Shown here: one piece after another, positions 21,933-32,731 of the stretch
How positions within the stretch are numbered: the first letter of the stretch is position 1
Layout: each line of letters opens with the position of its first letter
Source: Populus alba
Lineage: Eukaryota; Streptophyta; Magnoliopsida; Malpighiales; Salicaceae
Assembly (NCBI RefSeq): GCF_005239225.2
Contig: NC_133286.1
Coordinates: forward strand, 21,032,572 to 21,096,571
Direction of reading: 5' to 3'
Length of the DNA: 64,000 nt
Program-made: the position numbers and the translations under genes
Notes under the pieces: generated by a model
The model's database searches: none
What the model saw: only the letters and a program-made list of their open reading frames with translations
What the model was told of the DNA's origin: nothing

Positions 21933-23250
21933 GCAGAGAACACTAACAACTTCTCTGGTGGATGAACGTGGTGTTTATGGTCGAGATGATGACAGAGAAG
22001 CAATACTGATGTTGCTTCGATCAGACGATGTCTTTGGAGGAAACCTAGGTGTGGTTCCCATAGTGGGAATGGGCGGGGTTGGTAAAACCACGCTTGCTCA
22101 GCTTGTATACAATCACAGCAGAGTACAAGAGTGGTTCGGTCTCAAAGCTTGGGTTTGTGTCTTCAGAAGATTTCAGTGTTTCGAAAGTTAAACCAAGGTT
22201 ATCCTTGAGGGCTCGGTTCAAAGCATGCTTGTGATAACCTGGATCAGCTCCAGCTTCAGTTGAAGGAGAGATTGCAGGGAAATAAAAATTCTTGCTTTGT
22301 TTTAGAATGACGTTTGGATAATGAAGATTATGATTGAATGGGATGGTTTCTTACCCCCGAAAGAAAAGGTCTGAAATTGTACGGAGCACAAGGGGAGTAA
22401 GATTCTTGTCACAACACGCAATGAAAGAGTAGCATCAGTCATGAGAACTGTTCCAACTTATCATCTAAAAGAATTGACGGAAGACAGCTGCTGGTCCGTG
22501 TTCGCCAAACATGCATTTCGTGGTGAAAATCCCAATGATTATGAAGAGTTGCTAGAGATTGGAAGAGCAATAGCTAGAATGTGCAAAGGCCATCCTCTAG
22601 CTGCAAAAAAACTCGGAGATCTGCTACGCACCCAAAGAGATGTCGAGGATTGGGAGAAGATATTGGAACGCAATCTATGGTATTTACCTCTTTGTTACGC
22701 GCTCAGACGCACTGAACAGGAGGGTTACCTGCTCCAGTTTTGAGAGGACTTCGTTTAGAAGGTTGCAGCAACCCGAAACTGTTGCCTGAGAGTATGCATT
22801 CCCTCCTCCCATCCCTTACCCATTTGATAATAAGAAGTTGTACAGAAGTTGAGTTGTGTCCGGAAGGGGGTTTTCCCTCCATTTTACAATCACTTGAGAT
22901 TCGTAATTGCAACAAATTCATTGCAAACGCTCCCTTCTCTTTCACACTTTGAAATTCATGAAGATGAAATTGTTGAATCCTTCCCTGAAGAGATGCTGCT
23001 GCCCTCAAGTCTTACAACTCTTGTAATCGATGACCTAAAACACCTGAAATCTCTTGACTACAAGGGGCTTCAACACCTCACCTCTCTTAGAGAATTGAAT
23101 ATAGGTTAATGCCAGAAGAAGGGTTGCCCTCCTCCCTTTCTACTCTTTTAATTTTCTAGTGTCCAATGCTGGGTGAAAGTTGTGAAAGGGAGAAAGGTAA
23201 AGATTGGCCCAAGATTTCTCACATTCCTCGCATAGATATTCGGAGCATTT
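21933..23250 (+). pseudogene. CNL pseudogene unit B (NB-ARC fused to C-terminal LRR)
   Basis: Begins inside the CC/NB linker (TTSLVDERGVYGRDDDREAI) with no CC domain. The P-loop [14 protein letters not shown] is intact. Frameshifts occur from ~22190 to 22430. A second open piece (22441-22690) runs through HLKELTEDSCW to CKGHPLAAKKLG, where GHPL replaces the usual GLPL. At ~22690 it jumps directly into the late LRR (LPESMHSLLPSLTHL and CPEGGFPS), skipping the ARC2, MHD and early LRR regions, and continues with frameshifts to the usual end near 23250. It lies head-to-tail behind unit A, as expected of unequal crossover plus deletion. Non-functional. Confidence 0.85.
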
Positions 23251-24495
23251 AAAGGAGCTAATACATGAATCACATTCGTCCAACATATTGAGGTACTAAA
23301 TAGTTTATTTTCTTTTCAGTAATCAAAGGCAATTTGTCAAGTTCCACTATTAATTCTATGCTTATTTTTGGCAGGATCCAAATCCATCTTTCTACTTACA
23401 GTTCATGAAGGCTCTGTCGCCCTTCCTTCTTGCCAGAACGATTACTTTGTATTTCTCCACCATTATTAATTCTTTGCATTTTCATGTCAGTATTACCAAT
23501 TGCCCATTTTCACAAAACAAGATTGTTTTTCAAATATCCTTTTCATGCTCTTGGTCTAAATCCTCCATTGTTTCTTACTTTCTTTGCAGCATTCTGATCC
23601 AAATTTTCCTCTACAAGCAAGGGCGGCTCCTATGTTTGGATCAATGAAAATACAGATATTGTCCTAGAAAGTTGTTTTGTTTTTATTTTGTTGGATGTTG
23701 AAATACAGATAATATCTTCCTATTGTCTCTCATTCATCTCCATAAATAATAATCATCATTCTATTTCAATATCTTTTTTGCTATAATTAATGCTACAATT
23801 GTTCCTCTATCAAATGCGGCAAATAAACATCACATGCTTCAGATTTTGAACTGCCAGCGCCACCCTTAAAAAACAAGTGTCCATCTTAAAAGACAACGGG
23901 CCTAGCAGAGCTGAAAAGGATTAAAAAATATTTAGGTAATCTGCAACAGATTTTTCATTGTTGACGCGGCAAAATCAAAATTCAAAATCTTTTCCCCACC
24001 TCTTTCTCTAATCTATTCCCCTTCTCCAAAAATTCAAAATCCAAAAACTTTTGATTTATCTATTTTATTATCACTTAACTTTGATTAAAAAAAATTTCTT
24101 GAAGTTTACTTCCATCAAAGATCTTTTATAGATATAAAAAGAAGAGATAATATAAAATTCATCCGCGTATTGGAATCACAATTCAGAATCAAGTGAAAGC
24201 GGCAAATGTCACTCGAGAGAGTAGGCACTTGCAAATCTGCTAATAATTATTGGAGCATCATCCTTTCGCATAATCAACAGCAAAGAGTTCATTGTTTTGC
24301 AGTCGATACGTAGCTATATTAACAAATGCGACTTCTTGATGGTTACGCTGCTAAAGACATTTACAAATCCCCATCAATACTGGTGTTTATTCCTCATGAT
24401 GATCCAGTGAGCTCACAATAAAAGAAAACCTCGGCATTACTAGTAAATCGTCACTGCAAGCATGGAAGAGATTCAGGTAGGAATTACCCTTGTCT
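23251..24495. other. Intergenic: CNL 3' flank and LNK2-like 3' UTR (cassette 2)
   Basis: Parallel to 1060-1850 and 7356-8216, without the large insertion found there. 23990-24110 is the T-rich repeat also at 7540 and 13740. 24160-24495 matches 7800-8216 and is probably the LNK2 3' UTR (minus). No coding sequence. Confidence 0.55.
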
Positions 24496-24608
24496 TCATT
24501 GAGAGGCTTTAACCTCCCTAGCTCCTTCATCAGCAGGCCCATGGTTCGATGCATCCTCTGAAGCGTCTAAGCAAGGATTGCTTTTACACTGACTTACAGG
24601 CTGAGCAC
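24496..24608 (-). pseudogene. LNK2-like copy 2, last exon, 3' half
   Basis: Encodes the tail from PVSQCKSNPC to EGAREVKASQ and a TGA at 24496-24498. Joined across the copia element to 30244-30502 it would restore the frame seen unbroken in copy 1 (8217-8584). Confidence 0.85.
24604..24608. repeat. Target-site duplication AGCAC (left)
   Basis: AGCAC here and at 30244-30248, flanking copia element 1. Confidence 0.92.
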
Positions 24609-25098
24609 TGTTAATGGTAATAAGACAGATGCTCATGGAAACAATTCAACTGCAGCTGTAAGCCAGCAACGTGGAAACCAACATGGAAACGAATCAGCCC
24701 TCATGGAAACAAATCAACTGCAGCAGTCATCAGCAACATGGAAACAAATCAAAGAGACGTTGGCTAATTAGAATCGCCAGCAACAATGGAAACAAACCAA
24801 CTCTCATGGTAACAAGACACAAACAGAAAGAGACGTTGGCTTGTTATGGAAATAAATCAACAGCAGCAGCAATGAAGTTTATGACAGGAACCAGAAAGAG
24901 AAAGAGACGTTGGATTGTTATGGAAATAGATCAGCTAAGAATGGCAAGTCAATGTATCCAAATTAAGCAACTTGTAATGTTATAAAAAAACAGCAGCTCG
25001 TATAGAAGAGCAAGTTGTATATTCACGTTTAATATTCAAAGAAACAGAGAAAACCTTTCTTCCATTGAAACATCCTTATCTTTCTTCAAATTTCCGCT
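24609..25098 (+). repeat. 5' LTR of copia 1
   Basis: 490 bp. U3 is built from repeats of 'atggaaacaaatcaac' and 'agagacgttgg'. TATA-like 'tataaaaa' at 24981-24988. Ends ...TTTCCGCT directly against the PBS. Confidence 0.93.
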
Positions 25099-25112
25099 TG
25101 GTATCAGAGCCC
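25099..25112 (+). other. Copia 1 primer-binding site (tRNA-iMet)
   Basis: TGGTATCAGAGCCC with no spacer after the LTR. Confidence 0.92.
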
Positions 25113-25144
25113 GTGTGAATATACATCTTAGCAGAACCAACAAC

Positions 25145-26120
25145 ATGTCAACTCTGTCACTCAATGTTGGTAATTTCATTACCCTCAAGCTCAGCCCCAC
25201 AAAATTATCCACTATGGAGAGAACAAGCCTTAGCTCTTGCAGAAAGTCAAGACTTGGTTGATCATCTCATCAATGAAGATTCAATCCCAAACAAATATAC
25301 TGTACCAGATTCTACAACCACCACAGATTCTTTACCAAGACTAACAGAAGAATATATTGTTCTGGAGGAAGGCAGATCGACTACTTCGTGGCTGGTTGAT
25401 TGGTACTCTTTCAGAACATACATTAGGCCTTGCAGTAGGCCTAGACACAGCCTTTGCTGTCTGGAGTGCTCTAAAGAATGAATATGCAGAAGACTCCCAA
25501 GAACGAGAATTCACCCTCAGACAACAAGTCACCTATTTTCGCAAAAAGATGACAGAACCGTTGGAGAACACATTCGAATCTTCAAAGGACTATGCGATGA
25601 CCTTGCAGCTATTGGGAAACCAATTTCAGATAAAGAAAAAATCTTTTGCCTCCTCACAAGTCTCGGCCCTCAATATGAAACCTTCACTACCACAATGCTG
25701 AAACCACCAAGACCTTCTTACTCGGAGTTGGTCTCTCAATTACAGAGCTTAGACCAAAGAAGAAGCTGGTTCACCAATCAAACAAATAACTCATTCACTC
25801 CTCAGCTGGCATTCTACGGGCAAAAGCACCAGCGCCCTCAACATCATTTTTCAGGAAACCATGGCAGCAGACAAGGCTTTATATCTACCGGGAGAGGATT
25901 CCATGCACAACAACCTAAAGATAAAACTCATACGTACACTGCCAGATCCACTTCAGATTCAAAAACAGAAACGACCTCCTCCATCTGGAGAGCATCGAAT
26001 GACTCCTGCAGAACGTGAGCTATACAGAGATGAAACCTGCCAGTACTGTGGTGTTCCAGGTCATATTGCAAAGATATGCTGGTGGGTGCCTAAACGATCA
26101 AATCAACACGGAGACCTACC
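25145..26120 (+). pseudogene. Copia 1 gag, frameshifted
   Basis: Starts ATG at 25145 (MSTLSLNVGNF). Gag similarity runs through several frames: NYPLWREQALALAESQDLVD, GLDTAFAVWSALKNEY and REFTLRQQVTY of the gag pol-polyprotein (UBN2-like) domain, then KPPRPSYSELVSQLQSL. A Gln/His/Gly-rich linker leads to the zinc knuckle CQYCGVPGHIAKIC at 26038-26079. Breaks are single extra or missing bases near 25203, 25363 and 25565. Gag makes the cytoplasmic virus-like particle. Without those indels the frame would be continuous, so either very fresh decay or read error. Confidence 0.8.
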
Positions 26121-27420
26121 ACAAGCTTTGGCTGCTCTCACCTTGGACAATACTATCACTGAAACGGAATGGATCTCTGATACAGGAGCTTCCAACCACA
26201 TGACAGGTAATCCAGGTATGTTAAAAAATATTCGCAATCACTATGGTTCAGACTCTGTTCTTATTGGTGACGGTTCTTCTATATCAATACATGGTGTTGG
26301 AGATTCCTCCATCACACAGAAAAATAAAATACTGCCACTTAATGATGTATTGTTAGTACCCGACTTGAAAAAAAAATTTACTCTCTGTAAGTCAGTTAAC
26401 ATCTCAATTTCCTGTTAATTGTGAATTCTCTGACGTTGATTTCTGTATTAAGGAACGACAGACAGGACAACCCGTGATCACAGGATGGCGCAAGGGTGAC
26501 CTCTATGCTCTATCCACCATGCCTGAGCTCTACTTTTCTAATCGTTTCAGATCAGGACCAGCAGATATCTGGCATCAACGCCTAGGACATCCACATTTTT
26601 CTGCTTTACAATTATTGCACAATAAAAGTTTGATAGATGTTAAAGGAACCACAAAATATGAACATGTTTGTGACAGTTGTCAATTTGGAAAACTTTTTTT
26701 CGATTACCTTTTTTTCGTTCTGAACATTCTAGTTCTGGTATTTTTGAAAAAATCCATTGTGATTTATGGGGACCTGCTCCTGTTTTATCAATAGGAAAGT
26801 TCAGATATTATGCGTGTTTAGTAGATGATTTTTCTAAATACACTTGGATAATCCCATTACTACATAAGTCTGACTTTGCTGATGCTTATTTTGCCTTTGA
26901 GCATTATGTTACTCGACAATTTAACAAGCATATCAAGGTCTTTCACTCTGATGGAGGGGGAGAGTTCATAAATTCCAAACTATCATCACACTTCCTCTCA
27001 ACAGGAGTGGTTCATCAGATATCATGTCCTTATACACCGGAACAAACAGGTATAGTAGAAAGAAGACATCGAGTAATACGAGAACTAGGTATGACCATGT
27101 TATTTCATAGTGGTGTTCCTTTATCTTTATGGGTTGAAGCTTTCACTACTGCTGTTTATCTTATGAATAGATTGCCTTCTTCCGCACTTAAATTTGAATC
27201 TCCATATTTCATGTTACATGGTAATCATCCTATATACTCATCTCTTAGAGTCTTTGGGTCTAAGTGCTTTCCCTACACATGGGATACAAAACAAAATAAA
27301 TTTGACCCAAAAACAGTTCTATGCATTTTTGTAGGATATAGTGATAAACATAAAGGATACAAATGCTTTCACCCTTCTAGTAAAAAAATGATTATTTTCT
27401 CGTCATGTAGTCTTCGATGA
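26121..27420 (+). pseudogene. Copia 1 protease and integrase, frameshifted
   Basis: Protease active site WISDTGASNHMTG at ~26169-26207. The frame shifts at an A9 run (~26368). Pre-integrase zinc site: HQRLGHPHFS...CDSCQFGK (H-x4-H and C-x2-C) to ~26690, then another shift in a T-rich run (~26695-26705). The integrase core continues open 26705-27420 with LVDDFSKYTW, FHSDGGGEF and QTGIVERRHRVI, supplying the D, D and E catalytic positions, then VFGSKCFPYT near the core's end. The integrase inserts element cDNA in the nucleus. Confidence 0.82.
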
Positions 27421-28130
27421 GTCATTTTTTCCTTATAAACAAAAAATTCAGAACTACATCACTCCATCTCCTACACATGTTATAAGCATTTTTGATTCAT
27501 GGCTGCCACCTACTATCTCTAACTCTGCTGCAGAAATACAACCCCCAATGTCCACTCCACCATGCTCAAGCTCATCACTAAACACTTTACCATTTTCTCT
27601 TAATTTACCTGATGTTTATGCAGAACAACATGCTAGTGCCGTTGAAATTGCAGAACACCACAATGCGATGGATTGGCAGAGCAAGTCACTATACCATCTT
27701 GTCTCAATTTACATGATGATGTTATTACTAATACAATTGCAGAGCAGCAGGACAGTGTTGATGTAGTAGCCGAAACACAACAAGAAGAACACAACCATGC
27801 TGTTGGAGTGGGAGAACACAACAATGGTGTTTGGAATGTCAGAAAAAGTAACTGTACCATCTTGTCTTAATTTACATGCTGATTATGTTATCACTAATAC
27901 AGTTGCTGAAACAGTAGCCGATACACAACAGGAAGAACACAACAATGTTGTTGGAATGGCAGAGCAACACCTTAGAACTGATAATATAACTGAAATACAT
28001 TTGGTAGAATCTGACCATGAAGATGAAATGCATCGACAACACCTCTCTCACTCACAACCCAATCCTGCTTCTCTGGAATCAAACTTGCAACTTGGTTATT
28101 CTCCACGTGCAAACCCCTCCTTCACATACC
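27421..28130 (+). pseudogene. Copia 1 integrase-RT linker with internal duplication
   Basis: Low-conservation Ser/Thr/Glu/His-rich linker. Segments around 'actgtaccatcttgtct', 'acacaacaagaagaacac' and 'gttggagtgggagaacac' recur two or three times (27660-27960), so the linker grew by local duplication. The frame alternates. Confidence 0.55.
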
Positions 28131-29750
28131 ATGGTTACTAGATCACAAAGAGGCATCCTTAAGCCTAATCCAAAATATGCCTTAATATCCTCTAGGACTT
28201 CAGCAACCATTCCACGTGAGCCTTCTAACTTTCGGTCTGCATTAGCTCACCCTGGCTGGAAAGCTGCAATGGACGAGGAACTTGACGCTCTCCATAGAAA
28301 TCAGACTTGGGAACTTGTCCCTCGCACACCTGTCATGCATGTTATTGGGTCTAAATGGGTTCTAAAAACAAAACTCAAACCTGATGGTTCATTAGACCGC
28401 TTGAAAGCTCGATTAGTAGCAAAGGGGTATCACCAAGTTGATGGATTGGACTATATTGAGACTTACTCTCCAGTTATCAAACCAGGAACTATTCGTATGG
28501 TTCTCTCCATAGCACTAGTTAACAAATGGTCCATACGTCAACTTGACGTGAAAAATGCCTTCTTGCATGGTTTTGTTTCAGAAGACATATATATGGAACA
28601 ACCTCCAGGAACAGCTGATCCACGGTACCCATCACATGTGTGCAAGCTCAAAAAGGCTCTTTATGGTCTCAAACAAGCACCCCGTGCCTGGTTTGATCGG
28701 TTTAGTATCTTCCTTCTTAAATATGGGTTTTTTTGTAGTCTTGCAGATCCATCACTTTTTATTTTTCACTCTAACTCTGATACTTTAATCCTTCTTCTTT
28801 ATGTTGATGATATACTCCTCACAGGATCGTCTGTTTCCTCTGGTTACGCACCTGATTCAACTGTTGAGCTCCGAATTTGCAATGAAAGATTTAGGACCCA
28901 TTCATCATTTTCTTGGCATTGAAATTACTCACACATCTGAAGGACTCCATCTCTCTCAATCACACTATGCGCTGACAATCCTGGAACGAGCTGGTATGGT
29001 GGACTGTAAACCAATGAGCACACCGCTTGAAGCTAAGACTAAAATGGCAGCAACTGATATGCTATTGCAAGATCCACAATTTTTTCGTGGGCTTGTTGGT
29101 GCTTTACAATATCTCACACTCACAAGACCTGATATATCTTACAGTGTCAATTTTATCTCTCAATTCATGCATGCTCCAACTGTTATACATTTCAAAATGG
29201 TTCATCGTATTTTAAGATATGTCAAAGGCACAATTGACACTGGATTAAATTTTACTTCCCATTCTACACTTGATCTTTGTGCTTTCTCAGATGCAGATTG
29301 GGGAGGTTGCTCTACAACAAGACGCTCCACAACTGGATACTGCACATTCCTTGGTAGTAATCTCATTTCCTGGTGTGCAAAGAAACAACCCACTGTCTCT
29401 CGCTCCAGCACCGAGGCAGAATATAGAGCTATGGCTAATACAACGGCAGAGCTTACATGGCTAACCTTCATTCTACAAGATCTTCACATATCACCTTCTT
29501 CACCACCTATCCTCTACTGTGACAATCTCAGTGCCTTACACATGACTGTCAATCCTGTGTTTCACACTCGTAGCAAACACATTGAATTGGATTACCACTT
29601 TGTACGTGAGCGTGTTGCCCTTGGTCTTCTCATCACTCAGCACATCTCCACCCATGAACAAATAGCTGACATCTTCACCAAACCCATGTCCAAAAGTGCA
29701 TTGGCTTACTTCAAAGACAAACTATGCCTCCGACTCCGGCCTAGTTTGAG
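28131..29750 (+). pseudogene. Copia 1 reverse transcriptase and RNase H, one frameshift
   Basis: RT starts near WKAAMDEELDALHRNQTWEL, then VIGSKWVLKTKLKPDGSLDR, DVKNAFLHG, KALYGLKQAPRAWF and the catalytic YVDDILLTG. An extra C in 'tttcctctgg' (~28832) shifts the frame. The rest is open 28801-29919: FAMKDLGPIHHFLGIE, ALQYLTLTRPDISYSVN, RNase H with CAFSDADWGGCSTTRRST and SRSSTEAEYRAM, YCDNLSALHM and QIADIFTKPM. Copies element RNA to DNA and degrades the template inside the particle. Confidence 0.85.
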
Positions 29751-29756
29751 GGAGGA

Positions 29757-30243
29757 TGTTAATGGTAATAAGACAGATGCTCATGGAAACAATTCAACTG
29801 CAGCTGTAAGCCAGCAACGTGGAAACCAACATGGAAACGAATCAGCCCTCATGGAAACAAATCAACTGCAGCAGTCATCAGCAACATGGAAACAAATCAA
29901 AGAGACGTTGGCTAATTAGAATCGCCAGCAACAATGGAAACAAACCAACTCTCATGGTAACAAGACACAAACAGAAAGAGACGTTGGCTTGTTATGGAAA
30001 TAAATCAACAGCAGCAGCAATGAAGTTTATGACAGGAACCAGAAAGAGAAAGAGACGTTGGATTGTTATGGAAATAGATCAGCTAAGAATGGCAAGTCAA
30101 TGTATCCAAATTAAGCAACTTGTAATGTTATAAAAAACAGCAGCTCGTATAGAAGAGCAAGTTGTATATTCACGTTAATATTCAAAGAAACAGAGAAACC
30201 TTTCTTCCATTGAAACATCCTTATCTTTCTTCAAATTTCCGCT
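29757..30243 (+). repeat. 3' LTR of copia 1
   Basis: 487 bp, no substitution relative to 24609-25098 by base-by-base reading; preceded by purine tract GAGGGAGGA. The LNK2 exon frame running in from the right ends in this LTR. Confidence 0.93.
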
Positions 30244-30502
30244 AGCACTGGTCAAGAGACTCGAAAGTTGAGACCCCCTTTGCGAAAAGTTTGGTTTACC
30301 TTTCGGAGTCTCAGACAGGCTTCCCGTTGACAGCTTTGCTAGGCCCATTGTCTTGTGCTCACACGGGAGCTTAGTTGAAAAAGGTGATTCAGGTGTATCA
30401 GGATGCTTCCCAGGAATATCCATCGGTCTATGAAACAGCAAATGAGCCACAGTCCGGTCTACGGGATTGGTCTCTGTTTCCACCTCAGGCATCTTAACCA
30501 CC
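30244..30502 (-). pseudogene. LNK2-like copy 2, last exon, 5' half
   Basis: Acceptor CTGCAG just upstream; encodes MPEVETETNPVDRTVAHLLF to SQLSSLLTSA, then meets the copia LTR, where translation would stop within ~25 codons. Confidence 0.85.
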
Positions 30503-31697
30503 CTGCAGTGTACTCATAAAATCCATGAGGAAAATGACAGGCAAGTTGAGATTGCCATACTCTAAACAAATTGATAAAGACTTGATTAATAATTTTGTGC
30601 AAACAAATTGAATGATTTGAAACGGGAAGGACGAGATGTAAAGGAACAAACCCATTGGAACAAGAAACAATCACATTGTCGCTTACAACAAAAAATCGAG
30701 TTTCAGCTTATGGTTTTGGCTGGAAGCATCCCATTTAGACATAGATGAGCCGATTAGAAGATGATTTGAGTTCTTAAATTTTCTTGCTTAAAATGTAATG
30801 TAACATGAATCTGCAGATGATCATTATATTAGAAGGGAATTTAATTTTGCCCTGTTTATCTAAAGTTGTGCAAGTTCTCTGCATTGATGATTTCAGTGAA
30901 TCTGTACAGATCTTGTTGTCCTTGAATAAACTTATTGCACTTGTTTAACATTTTCTGTCTCTCTCTCTTTGTTAAATCTAGCAAAATTTATCAGGTATGT
31001 TGTGCCACTCATTTAGACTTGGATGTGCGTGTTTAGCTCTCCTTTTCGGATTAAGGTGATTATGCACAAATTCACTGGAATCAACATTGCAGAAAACTTG
31101 CATAGATTTTGTTAATATTGGAAAAATTAAATTTCCTTTTCTAATTAAATGAAAATCTCTACTAAATATTATGCTATTTGAATTGTCACCTCATGACTAC
31201 TTGCTGCACTGCACTCATGAAAGCTGCACCAGGGTAAAGCTACAAATGTCAGTTTAATATCTGCCTCTACCTAGGTTGGCCTACATACAATACCAAAGCT
31301 TCTCTCAACTAAATCAAGACATGATGACCAGCACTCACAATCATAACAGAACCAGTGGAAGCGAACTACTACATATTTGATCAACAAGGTCAAATTCAGT
31401 CAAGTTTTTAAGGAAATCCAGTGAAAGAGGAACCTAAAATTTTCTGTTCAGATTTTCTTGTACTTCTAAGAACAAGCGCTGCCTTAATTGAATTGTTTCA
31501 GTCACTATTCCTCCATTGTAAATAGAGGATACCGTTTTCAATATTTATTTCTAGACTGAGAATGGAAAACAGAAAATGGTGATGGCATTAAAAGATCTAA
31601 TTTAACATTTCCATAGAGCAAAAATGTTTTTTAAAAAAGAGAGAGAATAGATTAAATTTGAAAACAGAAGCATGAGAAATGCATTGCCTTAACCAAC
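30503..31697 (-). other. LNK2-like intron
   Basis: About 1.2 kb between the last two exons. It contains 30805-30950 and 31210-31250, scraps of which recur at 13503 and 15845. No nested gene seen. Confidence 0.6.
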
Positions 31698-31852
31698 CTT
31701 CTTTGACTGCTGGTTTCCTCTTCTGCAGCAACTTGTTCGTCCCTGCTACTATTGTTTGTACTGCCAGTATCACCAGCATAATGCCTTTGCATTGCACTTT
31801 GAGCCAGCCGGAACAAGCTATCCCGAATACAAAGTCTAATTCTGACATCCAA
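31698..31852 (-). pseudogene. LNK2-like copy 2, exon with conserved LCIRDSLFRLA motif
   Basis: Donor AAGAAG|GT at the left border, acceptor CAACAG|TTGG at the right. Encodes LDVRIRLCIRDSLFRLA, then SAMQRH, then an acidic/Ser tail (SSRDEQVAAEEE). This is the signature block of the family. Confidence 0.85.
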
Positions 31853-31934
31853 CTGTTGTAAAACATTGGTTTGGAATCGTAACCAAGCACAAATTATTTA
31901 GCAGGGAAAGAATGCAATAGTACGTGAAGCATAC

Positions 31935-32275
31935 CTTTGAAATAATATCTTGAAGCCTGTAGAGTACTTTGTCCTCCATTGAATAATCATTAACCGCTAG
32001 AGAGACTGTATTGGAATCGTCTTGCTCAATAGGTGAGTTTGGGTCAAATGAAGCAAGTGTACTTAGATCCTCTACTTCAAGGTCGGCTCCTTCAACATGC
32101 TGAATTTGATTTTCTTGGGAACACTTTTGATGAACAAGCTGCTGCTGCTGTTTCTGAATGGCAAGCATTGCCTGAATTTGTTGCCGCCTCCTTAATTTTT
32201 CAATCTTTTCCTGAGGTGTCATTCTCTGGGGTTTTACTGGACAGTCAGCTAACTTGTTTATAGGATTTGCATTGC
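31935..32275 (-). pseudogene. LNK2-like copy 2, Gln-rich exon
   Basis: Acceptor TTTCAG|GCAATG, donor TCAAAG|GTATGC. TPQEKIEKLRRRQQIQAM and a poly-Gln run suggest a coiled helix; then an acidic stretch and MEDKVLYRLQDIISK. Open throughout. Confidence 0.83.
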
Positions 32276-32367
32276 CTGAAACTTCATAACCAGAAATTTT
32301 AGGTCGATGATTAAATGACTAGAAATTTTGTTGGAAAGTCAGAAAACTTTAACAGGATTCGCCTTAC

Positions 32368-32731
32368 CTGAAGAAACTTCATAACCAGAAGCTAAAGGTT
32401 GATGCTTAAAATCCCCAGACTGAATGTGGGACAACCCAGGCATAGAATATGGATTTGTAATACTCCCGTAGGCAGAAGGGGCCACAAATGGATTGGATAT
32501 CTGCTGGTACTGCAACTGCTCGGAACCCTGTAGCTGCTTCTGTTGACTGAGAATTGAAGGGGGAGAAGATTGCATAATTTGGGGTTCTAAATGATCCTTA
32601 AGTTGACAGGCTGGGATTCCAGATGAAGTCCAGTTTCCATAAAAATCTTGGTATGATTTCAGTGCACCTTTTTCTTCCAGTTTTTCCCGACCTTTCAAGA
32701 TCTTCTTTTGGCTGTAACGCTGATCACAGAA
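32368..32731 (-). pseudogene. LNK2-like copy 2, exon with KLEEKG/YQDFYG motif
   Basis: Acceptor ATTATAG|TTCTG, donor TTCTTCAG|GTAAGG. Encodes KGREKLEEKGALKSYQDFYG, a Gln/Ser-rich middle and a Pro/Ser-rich end. A scrap of it is present inverted at 1863-1888. Confidence 0.8.

Larger units (their letters stand above)
24609..30243 (+). mobile_element. Ty1/copia retrotransposon 1 (5.6 kb), in the last LNK2 exon
   Basis: Complete structure: 5' LTR 24609-25098, PBS TGGTATCAGAGCCC at 25099-25112, gag, protease, integrase, RT and RNase H in the copia order, purine tract ~29747-29756, 3' LTR 29757-30243, and TSD AGCAC. The LTRs are identical apart from three one-base length differences in A or T runs (A7/A6, T3/T2, A4/A3). 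They start TG but end CT rather than CA. The polyprotein frame is broken several times, each time by one base and mostly in or beside homopolymers, while protein similarity continues unbroken in the next frame. It lies on the strand opposite to LNK2. Very recent insertion; the frameshifts may be consensus errors. Confidence 0.95.

Noticed and set aside
24671..24985. 104-codon frame in the copia 1 LTRs (also 29819-30133)
   Set aside because: Identical in both LTRs and made of U3 repeats; no reason to think it is translated.
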